In this document: positions 8,808 through 16,432 of the stretch, piece by piece | How the letters are laid out: every line of letters starts with the position of its first letter | Numbering within the stretch: the stretch's first letter is position 1 | Assembly (NCBI GenBank): GCA_021738065.1 | Contig: JAIPCT010000026.1 | Location: 1-40,754 of the forward strand | Source of the DNA: Burkholderiaceae bacterium | Lineage (GTDB): Bacteria; Pseudomonadota; Gammaproteobacteria; Burkholderiales; Rhodocyclaceae | DNA length: 40,754 nt | Direction: 5' to 3' | Made by a program: the position numbers and the translations under genes | Notes under the pieces: model-generated | Told to the model about the DNA's origin: nothing | Databases searched by the model: none | What the model saw: only the letters and a program-made list of their open reading frames with translations

Positions 8808-8829
8808 GCGTCCGCGGCGCGTCGGCTGA

Positions 8830-8853
8830 AAAGTCGGCGCTGACGATACGGCG
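8830..8853 (+). repeat. Dispersed 24-bp repeat, copy between aceB and lrgA
   Basis: It starts AAAGTCGGCGCTGA and ends CGATACGGCG, with one mismatch to the consensus. It is intergenic, 22 bases after the aceB stop. Confidence 0.8.
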
Positions 8854-8916
8854 AACGCACCACCAGAAGCGGCGCACGGGGCAACCCGAGCGCCGTTTTC
8901 GCAAGGAGCGCACACC

Positions 8917-9285
8917 ATGCTTAAAGCAATCACGCTGCTGTTGCTGTTCCAGTTGGCCGGCGAATCCATTTCGATTTTCCTTTCCTTGCCGATACCCGGC
9001 CCGGTGATCGGAATGGCGCTGCTCTTCGCGGCGCTGGCCTGGCGCGGCGGGCCAAGCCTCGAATTACGTGAAACGGCGCAGAACCTGTTGCAGCATCTCT
9101 CGCTGCTCTTTGTACCGGCCGGCGTCGGCATCATGCTGCATTGGCAACGCATGGCCGAGGAATGGCAAGCGCTGCTGATTGCGCTGGTCGCCAGCACTTT
9201 CATCACCATCGCCATCAGCGCGCTCGTCCTGCGCGCGCTGACCCGGCGCAGCGCGCCGCGAGCCGACCCGGAGCACAGGCCATGA
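8917..9285 (+). CDS. lrgA: LrgA/CidA family membrane protein
   Basis: This 122-residue protein has four predicted membrane helices and the family motif LPIPGPVIGMALLF (about 25-38). LrgA/CidA proteins were first described as holin-like factors in murein-hydrolase control. Later work ties LrgAB-type pairs to transport of pyruvate or, for the plastid fusion PLGG1, glycolate and glycerate. AAGGAG precedes the ATG by 9 bases. Its stop overlaps the lrgB start (ATGA), so the two subunits are coupled. The position behind malate synthase favours a carboxylate-related role, which is inference. Confidence 0.88.
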   Translation: MLKAITLLLLFQLAGESISIFLSLPIPGPVIGMALLFAALAWRGGPSLELRETAQNLLQHLSLLFVPAGVGIMLHWQRMAEEWQALLIALVASTFITIAISALVLRALTRRSAPRADPEHRP

Positions 9286-10013
9286 GCCCGCGCATCAATG
9301 AAATCTGGGTTTATCTGTCCGCCTCGCCCTTGCTCGGCCTGACGCTCACCCTGCTTGCCTACCAGGGCGCGGTGCTGATCAACCAGCGCTGTCGCGAGCA
9401 TCCGCTGACCAATCCGGTGCTGCTCGCCGTCACCATGCTGGTGCTGTTGCTGTGGGCGACCGGCACCGCCTATCAAACCTATTTCGATGGCGCGCAGTTC
9501 GTGCATTTTCTGCTCGGACCGGCCACAGTCGCCCTGGCGATTCCGCTGTACGCCCAGTTGCCGCGCCTCAAGCGCATGGCCATACCGCTACTGCTCGCCC
9601 TGCTTGCAGGCTCGATCAGCGCCGCGCTGTCCGCCGTGCTGATCGGCGACCTGTTCGGTGCCAGCGACGCAAGCTTGTTGTCGCTGGCACCAAAGTCAGT
9701 GACGACGCCGATTGCCATGGGCATTGCCGAACGCCTCGGTGGCCTGCCCTCGCTGACCGCCGTGCTGGTCATCCTCACTGGCATTCTGGGCGCCGTTGGC
9801 GCGCCGTGGCTGTACGTCGTGCTCAGAATTCATGATCCCGCCATGCGCGGTTTTGCGCTGGGCATCGCCTCGCACGGCATCGGCACGGCACGGGCCTTTC
9901 AGGAAAACGAACAGGCCGGTGCCTTTGCTGCGCTGGCCATGGGGTTCAACGGTCTGCTCACCGCCCTGCTGCTGCCCTGGCTGCTACCGCCCTTGATGCG
10001 CTGGTTGGCATGA
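9282..10013 (+). CDS. lrgB: LrgB/CidB family membrane protein, partner of LrgA
   Basis: The 243-residue product has about six to seven membrane helices. It carries the hallmarks of the LrgB family: FLLGPATVALAIPLY, LAPKSVTTPIAMGIAE and GFALGIASHGIGTARAF. The start at 9282 is fixed by the four-base overlap with lrgA; upstream in-frame codons lie inside lrgA. The pair is best seen as a two-component membrane system. Either cell-lysis control or export/import of a small carboxylate is possible; the aceB neighbour favours the second. No terminator is visible downstream. Confidence 0.88.
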   Translation: MSPRINEIWVYLSASPLLGLTLTLLAYQGAVLINQRCREHPLTNPVLLAVTMLVLLLWATGTAYQTYFDGAQFVHFLLGPATVALAIPLYAQLPRLKRMAIPLLLALLAGSISAALSAVLIGDLFGASDASLLSLAPKSVTTPIAMGIAERLGGLPSLTAVLVILTGILGAVGAPWLYVVLRIHDPAMRGFALGIASHGIGTARAFQENEQAGAFAALAMGFNGLLTALLLPWLLPPLMRWLA

Positions 10014-10019
10014 ACGGAA

Positions 10020-10043
10020 AAAGTCGGCGCTGGCGATACGGCG
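10020..10043 (+). repeat. Dispersed 24-bp repeat, consensus copy after lrgB
   Basis: It starts AAAGTCGGCGCTGG and ends CGATACGGCG; this copy equals the consensus. It starts 7 bases after the lrgB stop. Confidence 0.85.
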
Positions 10044-10421
10044 CGAACAGATTGTCAGCACGAGAAAACGGGCGGATATCCTGTTCGGAATGATTGTTCC
10101 AAAAGGTGTTGACCGGCACGCACCGGCCCACGGCTCAATCAATTCGATACATCAGTATTAATGAAGTCAGAAACAACCTGTTCGATGGCGCAATCACATT
10201 TTTCTTTACTCAACTCCGTCCACCCTGCAATAATTCCCATGCAGCGATAATGGCGTTTATCAATAAAGCAGTAGGGGGAGATGGGTGAGGCAAGAGCACG
10301 CGCCGATTCTTCGTAGATCGGCGCATCGTGTTCGGCCATTGCTCTGCGCGTCATGCCATTTCCATTGACTCGAAACTCGACGTTTGCCGCTCGCGGCTGA
10401 CAGACACATTGGAAGTTAACC
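10044..10421. other. Intergenic leader region upstream of the cytochrome cluster
   Basis: These 378 bases lie between lrgB and the NapC-like gene. I see no gene: a 94-codon minus-strand frame (10139-10423) lacks a ribosome-binding site and family features. The only clear structure is the hairpin at 10300-10324. The stretch is locally AT-richer around 10130-10270, which suits a promoter, but I cannot place one with confidence. Confidence 0.5.
10300..10324 (+). other. Perfect 8-bp hairpin in the cytochrome-cluster leader
   Basis: GCGCCGAT (10300-10307) pairs with ATCGGCGC (10317-10324) around a 9-base loop. No T run follows, so it is not an intrinsic terminator. It lies about 100 bases before the NapC-like start codon and may be an operator or an mRNA structure. 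Confidence 0.4.
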
Positions 10422-11051
10422 ATGGCAGACGATACTCAAGAGGCCGAAAGCAAGCGCGGGTTTTTCAAATCGCTACTGAATCCGCCAAAATGCTCGATGT
10501 TGCGCATGATTGTGATCGGTGTGATTGGCGGCATCGCGATTTGGGGTGGCCTTAACATGGGCATGGAATACACCAATCGTTCGGAATTCTGCATGTCCTG
10601 CCACGAGATGACAATTCCTTTCGAGGAACTGAAAAAGACCGTCCACTACAAGAACCGTAGCGGCACCACGGTGCAATGCGCCGACTGTCACGTCGCCAGC
10701 AGCAAGACACCGACCGATTACATGTTCAAATCCATGCAAAAGCTCATCGCTGCCCGCGACGTGGTCGGACACATTCTGGGCACCGTCGATACACCGGAGA
10801 AATTCGAAGCTCACCGCCTGACCATGGCCAAGCGCGTTTGGGCGCAGATGACGGCCCGGGACTCCAAGGAATGCCGCAACTGCCACAACTTCGAAACCAT
10901 GGACCCGGAAAAGCAGAAGGATCGCTCCGTGGTCAAGCACGAAGGCGCGATCGAGGACGGCAAAACCTGCATCGAATGCCACAAGGGCATCGCCCACAAA
11001 CCGGTTCATCAGTTGCTGGAACAAGCGGATGCGTCGCAGAAAAACAACTGA
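10422..11051 (+). CDS. Tetraheme c-type cytochrome, NapC/NirT family
   Basis: NapC/NirT proteins are inner-membrane quinol dehydrogenases that pass electrons to periplasmic partners. This 209-residue protein has one N-terminal membrane helix (about 26-44) and four CXXCH heme sites: CMSCH 57-61, CADCH 86-90, CRNCH 151-155 and CIECH 183-187. The spacing and the HKGIAHK end match the four-heme NapC type. No nitrate or nitrite reductase gene is next to it. It heads a run of cytochrome genes ending in fccAB, so it probably links these to the quinone pool; direction of flow is not known. Confidence 0.9.
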   Translation: MADDTQEAESKRGFFKSLLNPPKCSMLRMIVIGVIGGIAIWGGLNMGMEYTNRSEFCMSCHEMTIPFEELKKTVHYKNRSGTTVQCADCHVASSKTPTDYMFKSMQKLIAARDVVGHILGTVDTPEKFEAHRLTMAKRVWAQMTARDSKECRNCHNFETMDPEKQKDRSVVKHEGAIEDGKTCIECHKGIAHKPVHQLLEQADASQKNN

Positions 11052-11106
11052 TACTATGCGTGTGGCCTGCTGCCACATTTTTCGGAATATTGGGAGAAAC
11101 TGAAGG

Positions 11107-12006
11107 ATGAAAAAGATTGCGTTGTTGATCGCCGGTGCGCTGGTCTCCGGCGGAGCATTCGCCACACCGGACTGGAGCAAGGTTCCCCAGCGCAAGATGA
11201 CTCTGTTCTATCCGGGCCAGTCATCCCTGGAATGGGTGATGAACAAGCCCGACCACTCGGCGGTGCCGGACATCGTGGACAAGAAGCGTCAATGCGCCAA
11301 GTGCCACGAAGGCGACGCCAATGAAATCGGCGCCAATGTCGTTGCCGGCAAGCCGCTCGGCAGTTCCAAGACCGTGCTCGAACCGACGCCGCCGGCCGGC
11401 AAGGTTGGCTCGATTCCGGTGATTTTCCAGTCCGCCCACGATGGCGAGAAAATCTACTTCCGCTTCGAATGGGTACCGCCGAAAATCGGCACGAAAAAGC
11501 TCGACCCGAAAAACGAAGTCAAGCTGACCATGATGTTCGACGGTGGCGGCACGGTGGAAGGTACGGAAATCAACGGCTGCTGGGCCACCTGCCACGGCGA
11601 TCTGCGCACCATGAAGAACGCCAAGGATGACAAAAAGACCAAGTACATCAAGAATCCCGATCTGGCCTCCGGCAGGTTCATGGATCTGATCCAGTACCGC
11701 AGCGGCGAGAAGGATCTGGTGGACGGCTATGTCGCCGAAGCTCGCCACATGGAAGGCGGCAAGGCGCTGATCAAGGCCGAAGGCAAGAAGGAAGGCAACA
11801 AGTGGGTCGTCACCTTCGAACGCAGCCTGGCAGGCGGCGGCAAGGGCGACCACGCCATCGCAGCCGGCAAGGTCTACAACTTCGGCTTCGCGGTGCACGA
11901 GGACTACACCAACGCCCGCTTCCACTATGTTTCGCTGGGCTATCAATTCGGGCTTGACAGTCCGAACCCGAAAGTCAAGAGCTATATCGACGTCCAGAAG
12001 CAATAG
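11107..12006 (+). CDS. Periplasmic cytochrome c with ethylbenzene-dehydrogenase-gamma-like heme-binding domain
   Basis: The 299-residue protein begins with a signal peptide likely cut after AFA (residue 19). One standard heme site, CAKCH, is at 63-67. A second motif, CWATCH at 158-163, has three residues between the cysteines. The remainder resembles the EB_dh domain (cytochrome c-552/DMSO reductase-like heme-binding) found in gamma subunits of ethylbenzene and dimethylsulfide dehydrogenases, where it binds heme b for electron transfer. No molybdenum subunits are present nearby, so it is not part of such an enzyme here. It sits 55 bases after the NapC-like gene and 57 before fccA, in one probable operon. 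Its exact role is unknown. Confidence 0.8.
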   Translation: MKKIALLIAGALVSGGAFATPDWSKVPQRKMTLFYPGQSSLEWVMNKPDHSAVPDIVDKKRQCAKCHEGDANEIGANVVAGKPLGSSKTVLEPTPPAGKVGSIPVIFQSAHDGEKIYFRFEWVPPKIGTKKLDPKNEVKLTMMFDGGGTVEGTEINGCWATCHGDLRTMKNAKDDKKTKYIKNPDLASGRFMDLIQYRSGEKDLVDGYVAEARHMEGGKALIKAEGKKEGNKWVVTFERSLAGGGKGDHAIAAGKVYNFGFAVHEDYTNARFHYVSLGYQFGLDSPNPKVKSYIDVQKQ

Positions 12007-12063
12007 GGCGGCACTCTGGTTTTCACGAGCAGTACTTTCATCAATACCAAGGAGGAGACAAAA

Positions 12064-12642
12064 ATGACCATGAAGTGGAAAGGATGGGCGCTAGCCACAG
12101 GCGTCCTGGCAATATCCGCAATGGCGCAGGCCGCACCCGCCACACCGGCGATGTTGTCCAACGCCTGTGCCGGTTGCCATGGCACCAATGGCGGCAGTGC
12201 CGGACCCAGCATGCCAAGCCTGGCAGGCCAGTCGAAAGAGGCGATCGTCGACGCGATGAAGAAATTCAAGAGCGGCGCCCGCCCGGCAACGGTCATGGGC
12301 CGCCTGGCGAAAGCCTTCAGCGACGACGAAATCACCGCCATGGGTGAGTTCTTCTCCAAGCAGAAATTACACGCGACCAATCAGACGCTGGACAAGGCGA
12401 AGATTGCCAAGGGTGCCAGCCTGCAGGATTCCAACTGCGGCCGCTGCCACATCGAGGACGGCAGGGAAGGCAAGGACGATACACCTGCAATGGCCAGCCA
12501 ATGGCTGCCCTACCTGCAGATACAGATGGCGGACTACCTGTCCGGCAAGCGCAAGATGCCGGAGAAAATGAAGGAAAAGGTCGATCCGATGTCCAAGGCG
12601 GATCTGGAAGCGCTCTTGCACTTCTACGCCAGCGTTAAATAA
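12064..12642 (+). CDS. fccA: Flavocytochrome c sulfide dehydrogenase, diheme cytochrome subunit
   Basis: FccA accepts electrons from the flavoprotein subunit during sulfide oxidation in the periplasm. The 192-residue precursor has a signal peptide (cut near AQA, residues 21-23) and two cytochrome c domains with CAGCH at 35-39 and CGRCH at 125-129. Segments such as KKFKSGARPATVMGRLAKAF and a C-terminus ending LLHFYASVK follow the pattern I know from the Allochromatium vinosum subunit. GGAGGAG lies 6 bases before the ATG. It stops 13 bases before the fccB start chosen here, consistent with one complex made from one mRNA. Confidence 0.9.
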   Translation: MTMKWKGWALATGVLAISAMAQAAPATPAMLSNACAGCHGTNGGSAGPSMPSLAGQSKEAIVDAMKKFKSGARPATVMGRLAKAFSDDEITAMGEFFSKQKLHATNQTLDKAKIAKGASLQDSNCGRCHIEDGREGKDDTPAMASQWLPYLQIQMADYLSGKRKMPEKMKEKVDPMSKADLEALLHFYASVK

Positions 12643-12655
12643 GGGGGGAATGAAT

Positions 12656-13939
12656 ATGACTCTGGATCGCAGAAATTTCATCAAGCTTGTCGGCGGCGCC
12701 TCGGGCCTCGCTCTGGCAGCAGGTTGTGCCAGCACCGCAGGGCTCAGCGGCCCCACCAGCGGACGACGTGTGGTAGTGGTCGGCGGCGGCTATGGCGGCA
12801 CCATCGCGGCGAAGTACATCCGCATGATGGATTCATCCATCGAAGTGGTGCTGATCGAACGCAATGACCATTTCGTCTCCTGCCCGTTCAGCAATCTCTA
12901 CATCGGCGGCCTCATGAAGGACTTGTCGCCGCTGACCATCAAGTACGACAAACTGACGGCCAATCACGGCGTCAAGGTGTTGCAGGCCGAAGTCACCGGT
13001 GTCGATGCCGCCAAAAAAGTGGTGAAGACTTCCATGGGCGAGGTGACCTACGATCGCCTGGTTCTGTCTCCCGGCATCGATTTCCGTACCGAGGAAATCA
13101 AGGGCTACGATCTGGCCACAACGCCAGAGGTCATGCCCCACGCGTGGAAGGCCGGTCCGCAAACCGTGCTGCTGCGCAAGCAACTGGAAGCCATGCCCGC
13201 AGGCGGTACCGTGGTGCTCTCGATCCCGCTGGGACCTTTCCGCTGCCCGCCCGGACCGTACGAGCGGACCAGCATGATTGCCATGTATCTCAAGGAGCAC
13301 AAGCCCAAGTCGAAGATCATTGTGCTCGATGCCAATCCGGACATCGTCTCGAAGAAAGGTCTCTTCCTCAAGGGCTGGAAGAAGCACTACGAGGGCATCA
13401 TCGACTATCGCCCGGCGAAGAAGGTGACCGAAATCAATGTCGCCAAGAAGACCGTGGTGATCGAGGGTCTGGAAGACGTCCACGGCGATGTGGTCAACCT
13501 CATTCCGCCGCAACGCGCGGGCATGATCGCTGTCGCCGCCGGTGTTGTCGGTCCCGACAAGAACTGGTGCCCGGTCGATCCGACATCCTTCGAATCGACG
13601 ATTCACAAGGGTATTCACGTCATTGGCGATGCCTGCATCGCCGGCGCCATGCCCAAGTCCGGCTACTCGGCCAATTCGGAAGCCAAGGCCTGCGCCACCA
13701 ACATCGTCAACGCAATGAACGGCAAGGAACTCGTCGACTTCTCCGGCATCAACACCTGCTACAGCTTCCTGTCTGCCAAGGAAGCCGTCGAGGTGACCGG
13801 TGTCTACAAGGTGGACAAGGCGAAGAACGCAATCATCGCCGTTCCTGGCTCGGTCGGCGTCTCGCCTGACCTGTCGGAGGTCGAAGCGATCTACGCGGAA
13901 AGCTGGTTGAAGAACATCCTGACCGAAATGTCGACCTGA
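12656..13939 (+). CDS. fccB: Flavocytochrome c sulfide dehydrogenase, flavoprotein subunit
   Basis: FccB oxidises sulfide to sulfur or polysulfide and passes electrons to FccA. The 427-residue protein has an N-terminal twin-arginine signal (RRNFIK), an FAD-binding VVVVGGGYGG motif near residue 43, and a C-terminal FCSD flavin-binding domain. Three cysteines match the family: one in HFVSCPFSN (about residue 76), the site of covalent FAD attachment, and the redox pair in PFRCPPGPYER (197) and INTCYS (368). The start at 12656 is preferred to the ATG at 12650 because the GGGGGG site is 7 bases from the first and only 1 from the second. A cysteine after LALAAG might be lipidated. Confidence 0.92.
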   Translation: MTLDRRNFIKLVGGASGLALAAGCASTAGLSGPTSGRRVVVVGGGYGGTIAAKYIRMMDSSIEVVLIERNDHFVSCPFSNLYIGGLMKDLSPLTIKYDKLTANHGVKVLQAEVTGVDAAKKVVKTSMGEVTYDRLVLSPGIDFRTEEIKGYDLATTPEVMPHAWKAGPQTVLLRKQLEAMPAGGTVVLSIPLGPFRCPPGPYERTSMIAMYLKEHKPKSKIIVLDANPDIVSKKGLFLKGWKKHYEGIIDYRPAKKVTEINVAKKTVVIEGLEDVHGDVVNLIPPQRAGMIAVAAGVVGPDKNWCPVDPTSFESTIHKGIHVIGDACIAGAMPKSGYSANSEAKACATNIVNAMNGKELVDFSGINTCYSFLSAKEAVEVTGVYKVDKAKNAIIAVPGSVGVSPDLSEVEAIYAESWLKNILTEMST

Positions 13940-13961
13940 TAAGTACCCAAGCACCAAAAAA

Positions 13962-13991
13962 AAAGACCCCGCTGCGGCGGGGTCTTTTTTT
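13962..13991. terminator. Bidirectional terminator between fccB and the cytochrome c4 gene
   Basis: AGACCCCGC (13964-13972) pairs perfectly with GCGGGGTCT (13977-13985) around a TGCG loop. A run of A precedes and a run of T follows, so it works on both strands. It ends the fccB mRNA and, on the minus strand, lies downstream of the convergent cytochrome gene. Confidence 0.92.
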
Positions 13992-14001
13992 GGCATCGGC
14001 G

Positions 14002-14088
14002 AAAGTCGGCTCTGATGAAACAACTGCGCTGCAGGGCGGTCGAGCAAAAGACGCTCTCTTCGCCGTAGCGGATGGCGGGACGGCGAAC
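14002..14088 (+). repeat. Degenerate, possibly split copy of the dispersed repeat
   Basis: AAAGTCGGCTCTG (14002-14014) matches the first half of the 24-bp repeat. TGGCGGGACGGCGAAC (14073-14088) matches the second half plus the flank seen after the 8830 copy. The two are separated by 58 bases. It could be a copy broken by an insertion, or chance similarity of the second part. Confidence 0.3.
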
Positions 14089-14091
14089 CTG

Positions 14092-14709
14092 CTACTGCAA
14101 ACCGCCAATGAACACCGCCACGGCCCGCGTTTCCAGTTCAGTCAATTTTGCGGCGACGGTATGCATCACGGCATTGTCGTTGGTCCGCTCGCGTTTGCTG
14201 AATTCCTTCAGTTGAATTTCCAGATATGCCGGATGCTGCCCTGCCAGACGGGGAAGTTGATGCGTACCATGTCCGTTGACACCGTGGCAGGAAGCGCAGG
14301 CCGGTACCCCACTGTAGGAATTGCCGCGCTGAAAGATGAACTTGCCCACCGCCGCCAGATCGCCATCACCGGACTGGCGGGAAGCGGCCTTCTTGCCGGA
14401 AAAATAGCCCGCCAGACCGTCGATGTCCTCGTCGGCCAAGCCTTTCACCATGTCCGCCATGGTGTCGCTCTTGCGCCGCCCGTCGCGAAAATCCTTCAAC
14501 TGCTTTGCAATGTAGTCCGGATGTTGCGCGGCAAGTCGCGGATATACCGCGCTGGCGCTTTCACCGTCCGGCCCGTGGCACAGGGCGCAACGCGTCCCGA
14601 CGATCTCCGCGACACGCGATGCGGCCGCGCTGGCCGGCGGCGCCGCGAAGGCCGGCATGGAAGTGAGTCCGAAAACCGCGATGAACCACAAACCGAAACT
14701 GGCTTTCAT
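14092..14709 (-). CDS. Cytochrome c4, diheme periplasmic electron carrier
   Basis: The 205-residue precursor has a signal peptide (cut near AFA, residues 20-22) and two tandem cytochrome c domains with CALCH at 41-45 and CASCH at 138-142. Repeated segments PRLAAQHPDYIAKQLKDF and PRLAGQHPAYLEIQLKEF, each shortly after a heme site, are diagnostic of cytochrome c4. These proteins carry electrons to terminal oxidases or reductases. AAAGGAG lies 9 bases before the ATG at 14709, favouring it over a TTG three codons earlier. It is convergent with fccB and could be a route from FccAB to the oxidase. Confidence 0.9.
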   Translation of the reverse strand: MKASFGLWFIAVFGLTSMPAFAAPPASAAASRVAEIVGTRCALCHGPDGESASAVYPRLAAQHPDYIAKQLKDFRDGRRKSDTMADMVKGLADEDIDGLAGYFSGKKAASRQSGDGDLAAVGKFIFQRGNSYSGVPACASCHGVNGHGTHQLPRLAGQHPAYLEIQLKEFSKRERTNDNAVMHTVAAKLTELETRAVAVFIGGLQ

Positions 14710-14738
14710 TGGGTGCAACTCCTTTCTTGACTCTGGTG

Positions 14739-15197
14739 CTATCCGGCAACACCCGTGCTGCCAAAACCGCCGGCGCCGCGCTCGCTGACGGGAAACTCGT
14801 CGACGACATTGAAAACCACCTGCACCACAGGCACGACCACGAGTTGCGCCAGACGATCCAACGGATTCAGGGTGAAGCCATCGTGACCGCGATTCCAGGT
14901 CGACACGAATATCTCGCCCTGGTAGTCCGAATCAATCAGGCCAACCAGATTGCCGAGGACAATGCCATGCTTGTGGCCGAGGCCGGAGCGCGGCAGGATC
15001 ATCGCCGCCAGTCCGGGATCGGCGATGTGTACGGCGATCCCGGTCGGGATCAGGATGGTTTCCCCGGGTCGGATCTTGATCGCCATCTCGATGCAGGCAC
15101 GCAAGTCGATGCCGGCCGACCCCGGCGTGGCGTATTGCGGCGCGTAGCGCTCTTCTTTCAGGCGGGCATCAAGTATCTTGAGGTCAATGTTTGCCAC
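14739..15197 (-). CDS. dut: Deoxyuridine 5'-triphosphate nucleotidohydrolase (dUTPase)
   Basis: dUTPase hydrolyses dUTP to dUMP and diphosphate, keeping uracil out of DNA and supplying dTMP synthesis. The 152-residue trimeric-type enzyme shows all five motifs in order: [40 protein letters not shown] and the C-terminal [11 protein letters not shown]. Length is normal. Its start lies inside the end of coaBC (14-base overlap), a conserved pairing in proteobacteria. Confidence 0.97.
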   Translation of the reverse strand: MANIDLKILDARLKEERYAPQYATPGSAGIDLRACIEMAIKIRPGETILIPTGIAVHIADPGLAAMILPRSGLGHKHGIVLGNLVGLIDSDYQGEIFVSTWNRGHDGFTLNPLDRLAQLVVVPVVQVVFNVVDEFPVSERGAGGFGSTGVAG

Positions 15198-16386
15198 TGT
15201 GTCGCTCCATCAAGCGAACGATATGCGCGACGATGTCACGCGCCACATCGATTTTTCCGGCGGGTGGCAGGACATGGGCTCCCGCCGCGTCGAACAGTGT
15301 CACGCTATTGGTGTCACCGCCCAAGCCGTCCTGCACCAGATTGCCGACTACCAGTGCCAGCTTCTTGGCCAGGCGCTTGCCCTCGGCATAGGTCGCGAGA
15401 TCCCGGCTTTCGGCGGCGAAGCCGACACAAAACGGCGCATCCGGTCGCGCAGCGATTTCGGCAAGAATGTCGGGATTAGCTTCGAGTTCGATGGTCAGGC
15501 TATCCGTGCCCTTCTTCATCTTGTGCGCTGCCGTCTGACGTGGCCGGTAGTCGGCCACCGCCGCTACGCCGATGAACACGTCCTGCCCGGGCATCGCCTG
15601 CAGCACTGCTGCATGCATTTGCAATGCGCTTTGCACATCGACGCGACGTGCCCCGCGTGGCGTGGCGAGCGTCACCGGGCCGGCAATCAGCGTGACTTCC
15701 GCGCCTGCCTCGACACAGGCACGCGCCAGGGAAAACCCCATCTTTCCCGAACTGGAATTGCTGAGTCCACGCACCGGATCAAGCGCTTCAAAAGTCGGCC
15801 CGGCGGTCAACATGACACGCTTGCCCGCCAAAGGCTTGGTTTGCAGGGATGCATACAGATCCTCGAACAGTTCACCGGCTTCAAACATGCGTCCATCGCC
15901 TGTTTCGCCGCAGGCTTGCTCGCCGTACGCAGGACCAAGAATGCTGACCCCATCGGCACGCAATTGCGCTACATTTCGCTGAGTTGCCGGGTTTTCCCAC
16001 ATCTGGCGGTTCATCGCCGGCGCCACCAGCAGTGGGCAGTCACGCGCCAGGCAGACCGTGGACAGCAAGTCGTCGGCAAAGCCATGAGTCAGCTTGGCGA
16101 GGAAGTCAGCCGTTGCGGGTGCGACCAGCAAGGCGGTTGCGCCCCGCGTCAAATCTATGTGAGCCATGCCGTTGTCCATGCGCTCATCCCACAGCGCCTG
16201 CCAGACGCGACGACCGGTAAGCGCCTGGAAAGTGGCGGAGCCGACGAACTGCGCGCCCGCTGCAGTCAGTGCGACATCGACTTCCGCACCAGCCTTGACC
16301 AGAAGACGCACCAGTTCCGCCGCCTTGTATGCCGCCACACCGCCCGTCACGCCCAACACGATGCGTTTGCCCTGAAACTCATTCAT
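15184..16386 (-). CDS. coaBC: Bifunctional phosphopantothenoylcysteine decarboxylase / phosphopantothenate-cysteine ligase
   Basis: CoaBC performs two consecutive steps of coenzyme A synthesis: joining cysteine to 4'-phosphopantothenate with CTP, then decarboxylating to phosphopantetheine. The 400-residue protein has the FMN-binding CoaC half ([17 protein letters not shown] near the start, [14 protein letters not shown], and the substrate flap with [10 protein letters not shown]) and the CoaB half ([25 protein letters not shown] onward). The ATG at 16386 fits the usual N-terminus; an in-frame start at 16416 would add 10 residues. It is divergent from radC with 46 bases between start codons. 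Confidence 0.96.
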   Translation of the reverse strand: MNEFQGKRIVLGVTGGVAAYKAAELVRLLVKAGAEVDVALTAAGAQFVGSATFQALTGRRVWQALWDERMDNGMAHIDLTRGATALLVAPATADFLAKLTHGFADDLLSTVCLARDCPLLVAPAMNRQMWENPATQRNVAQLRADGVSILGPAYGEQACGETGDGRMFEAGELFEDLYASLQTKPLAGKRVMLTAGPTFEALDPVRGLSNSSSGKMGFSLARACVEAGAEVTLIAGPVTLATPRGARRVDVQSALQMHAAVLQAMPGQDVFIGVAAVADYRPRQTAAHKMKKGTDSLTIELEANPDILAEIAARPDAPFCVGFAAESRDLATYAEGKRLAKKLALVVGNLVQDGLGGDTNSVTLFDAAGAHVLPPAGKIDVARDIVAHIVRLMERHSGKH

Positions 16387-16432
16387 GACATTAAAATCCC
16401 GCCAACAGGCACTCAAACACGGATTCTAAACC

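Noticed and set aside
7668-9506. Minus-strand frame of 612 codons opposite aceB and lrgAB
   Set aside because: It is a by-product of GC-rich codon use in the real plus-strand genes and spans three of them.
10139-10423. 94-codon minus-strand frame upstream of the NapC-like gene
   Set aside because: No ribosome-binding site, no recognisable family and unusual composition; treated as intergenic.
15541-15564. Another copy of the 24-bp repeat in coaBC
   Set aside because: Only the start is similar and the sequence is explained by the conserved VAAVADYRP segment of CoaB; a partial match at 32983 in ispG was dropped for the same reason.
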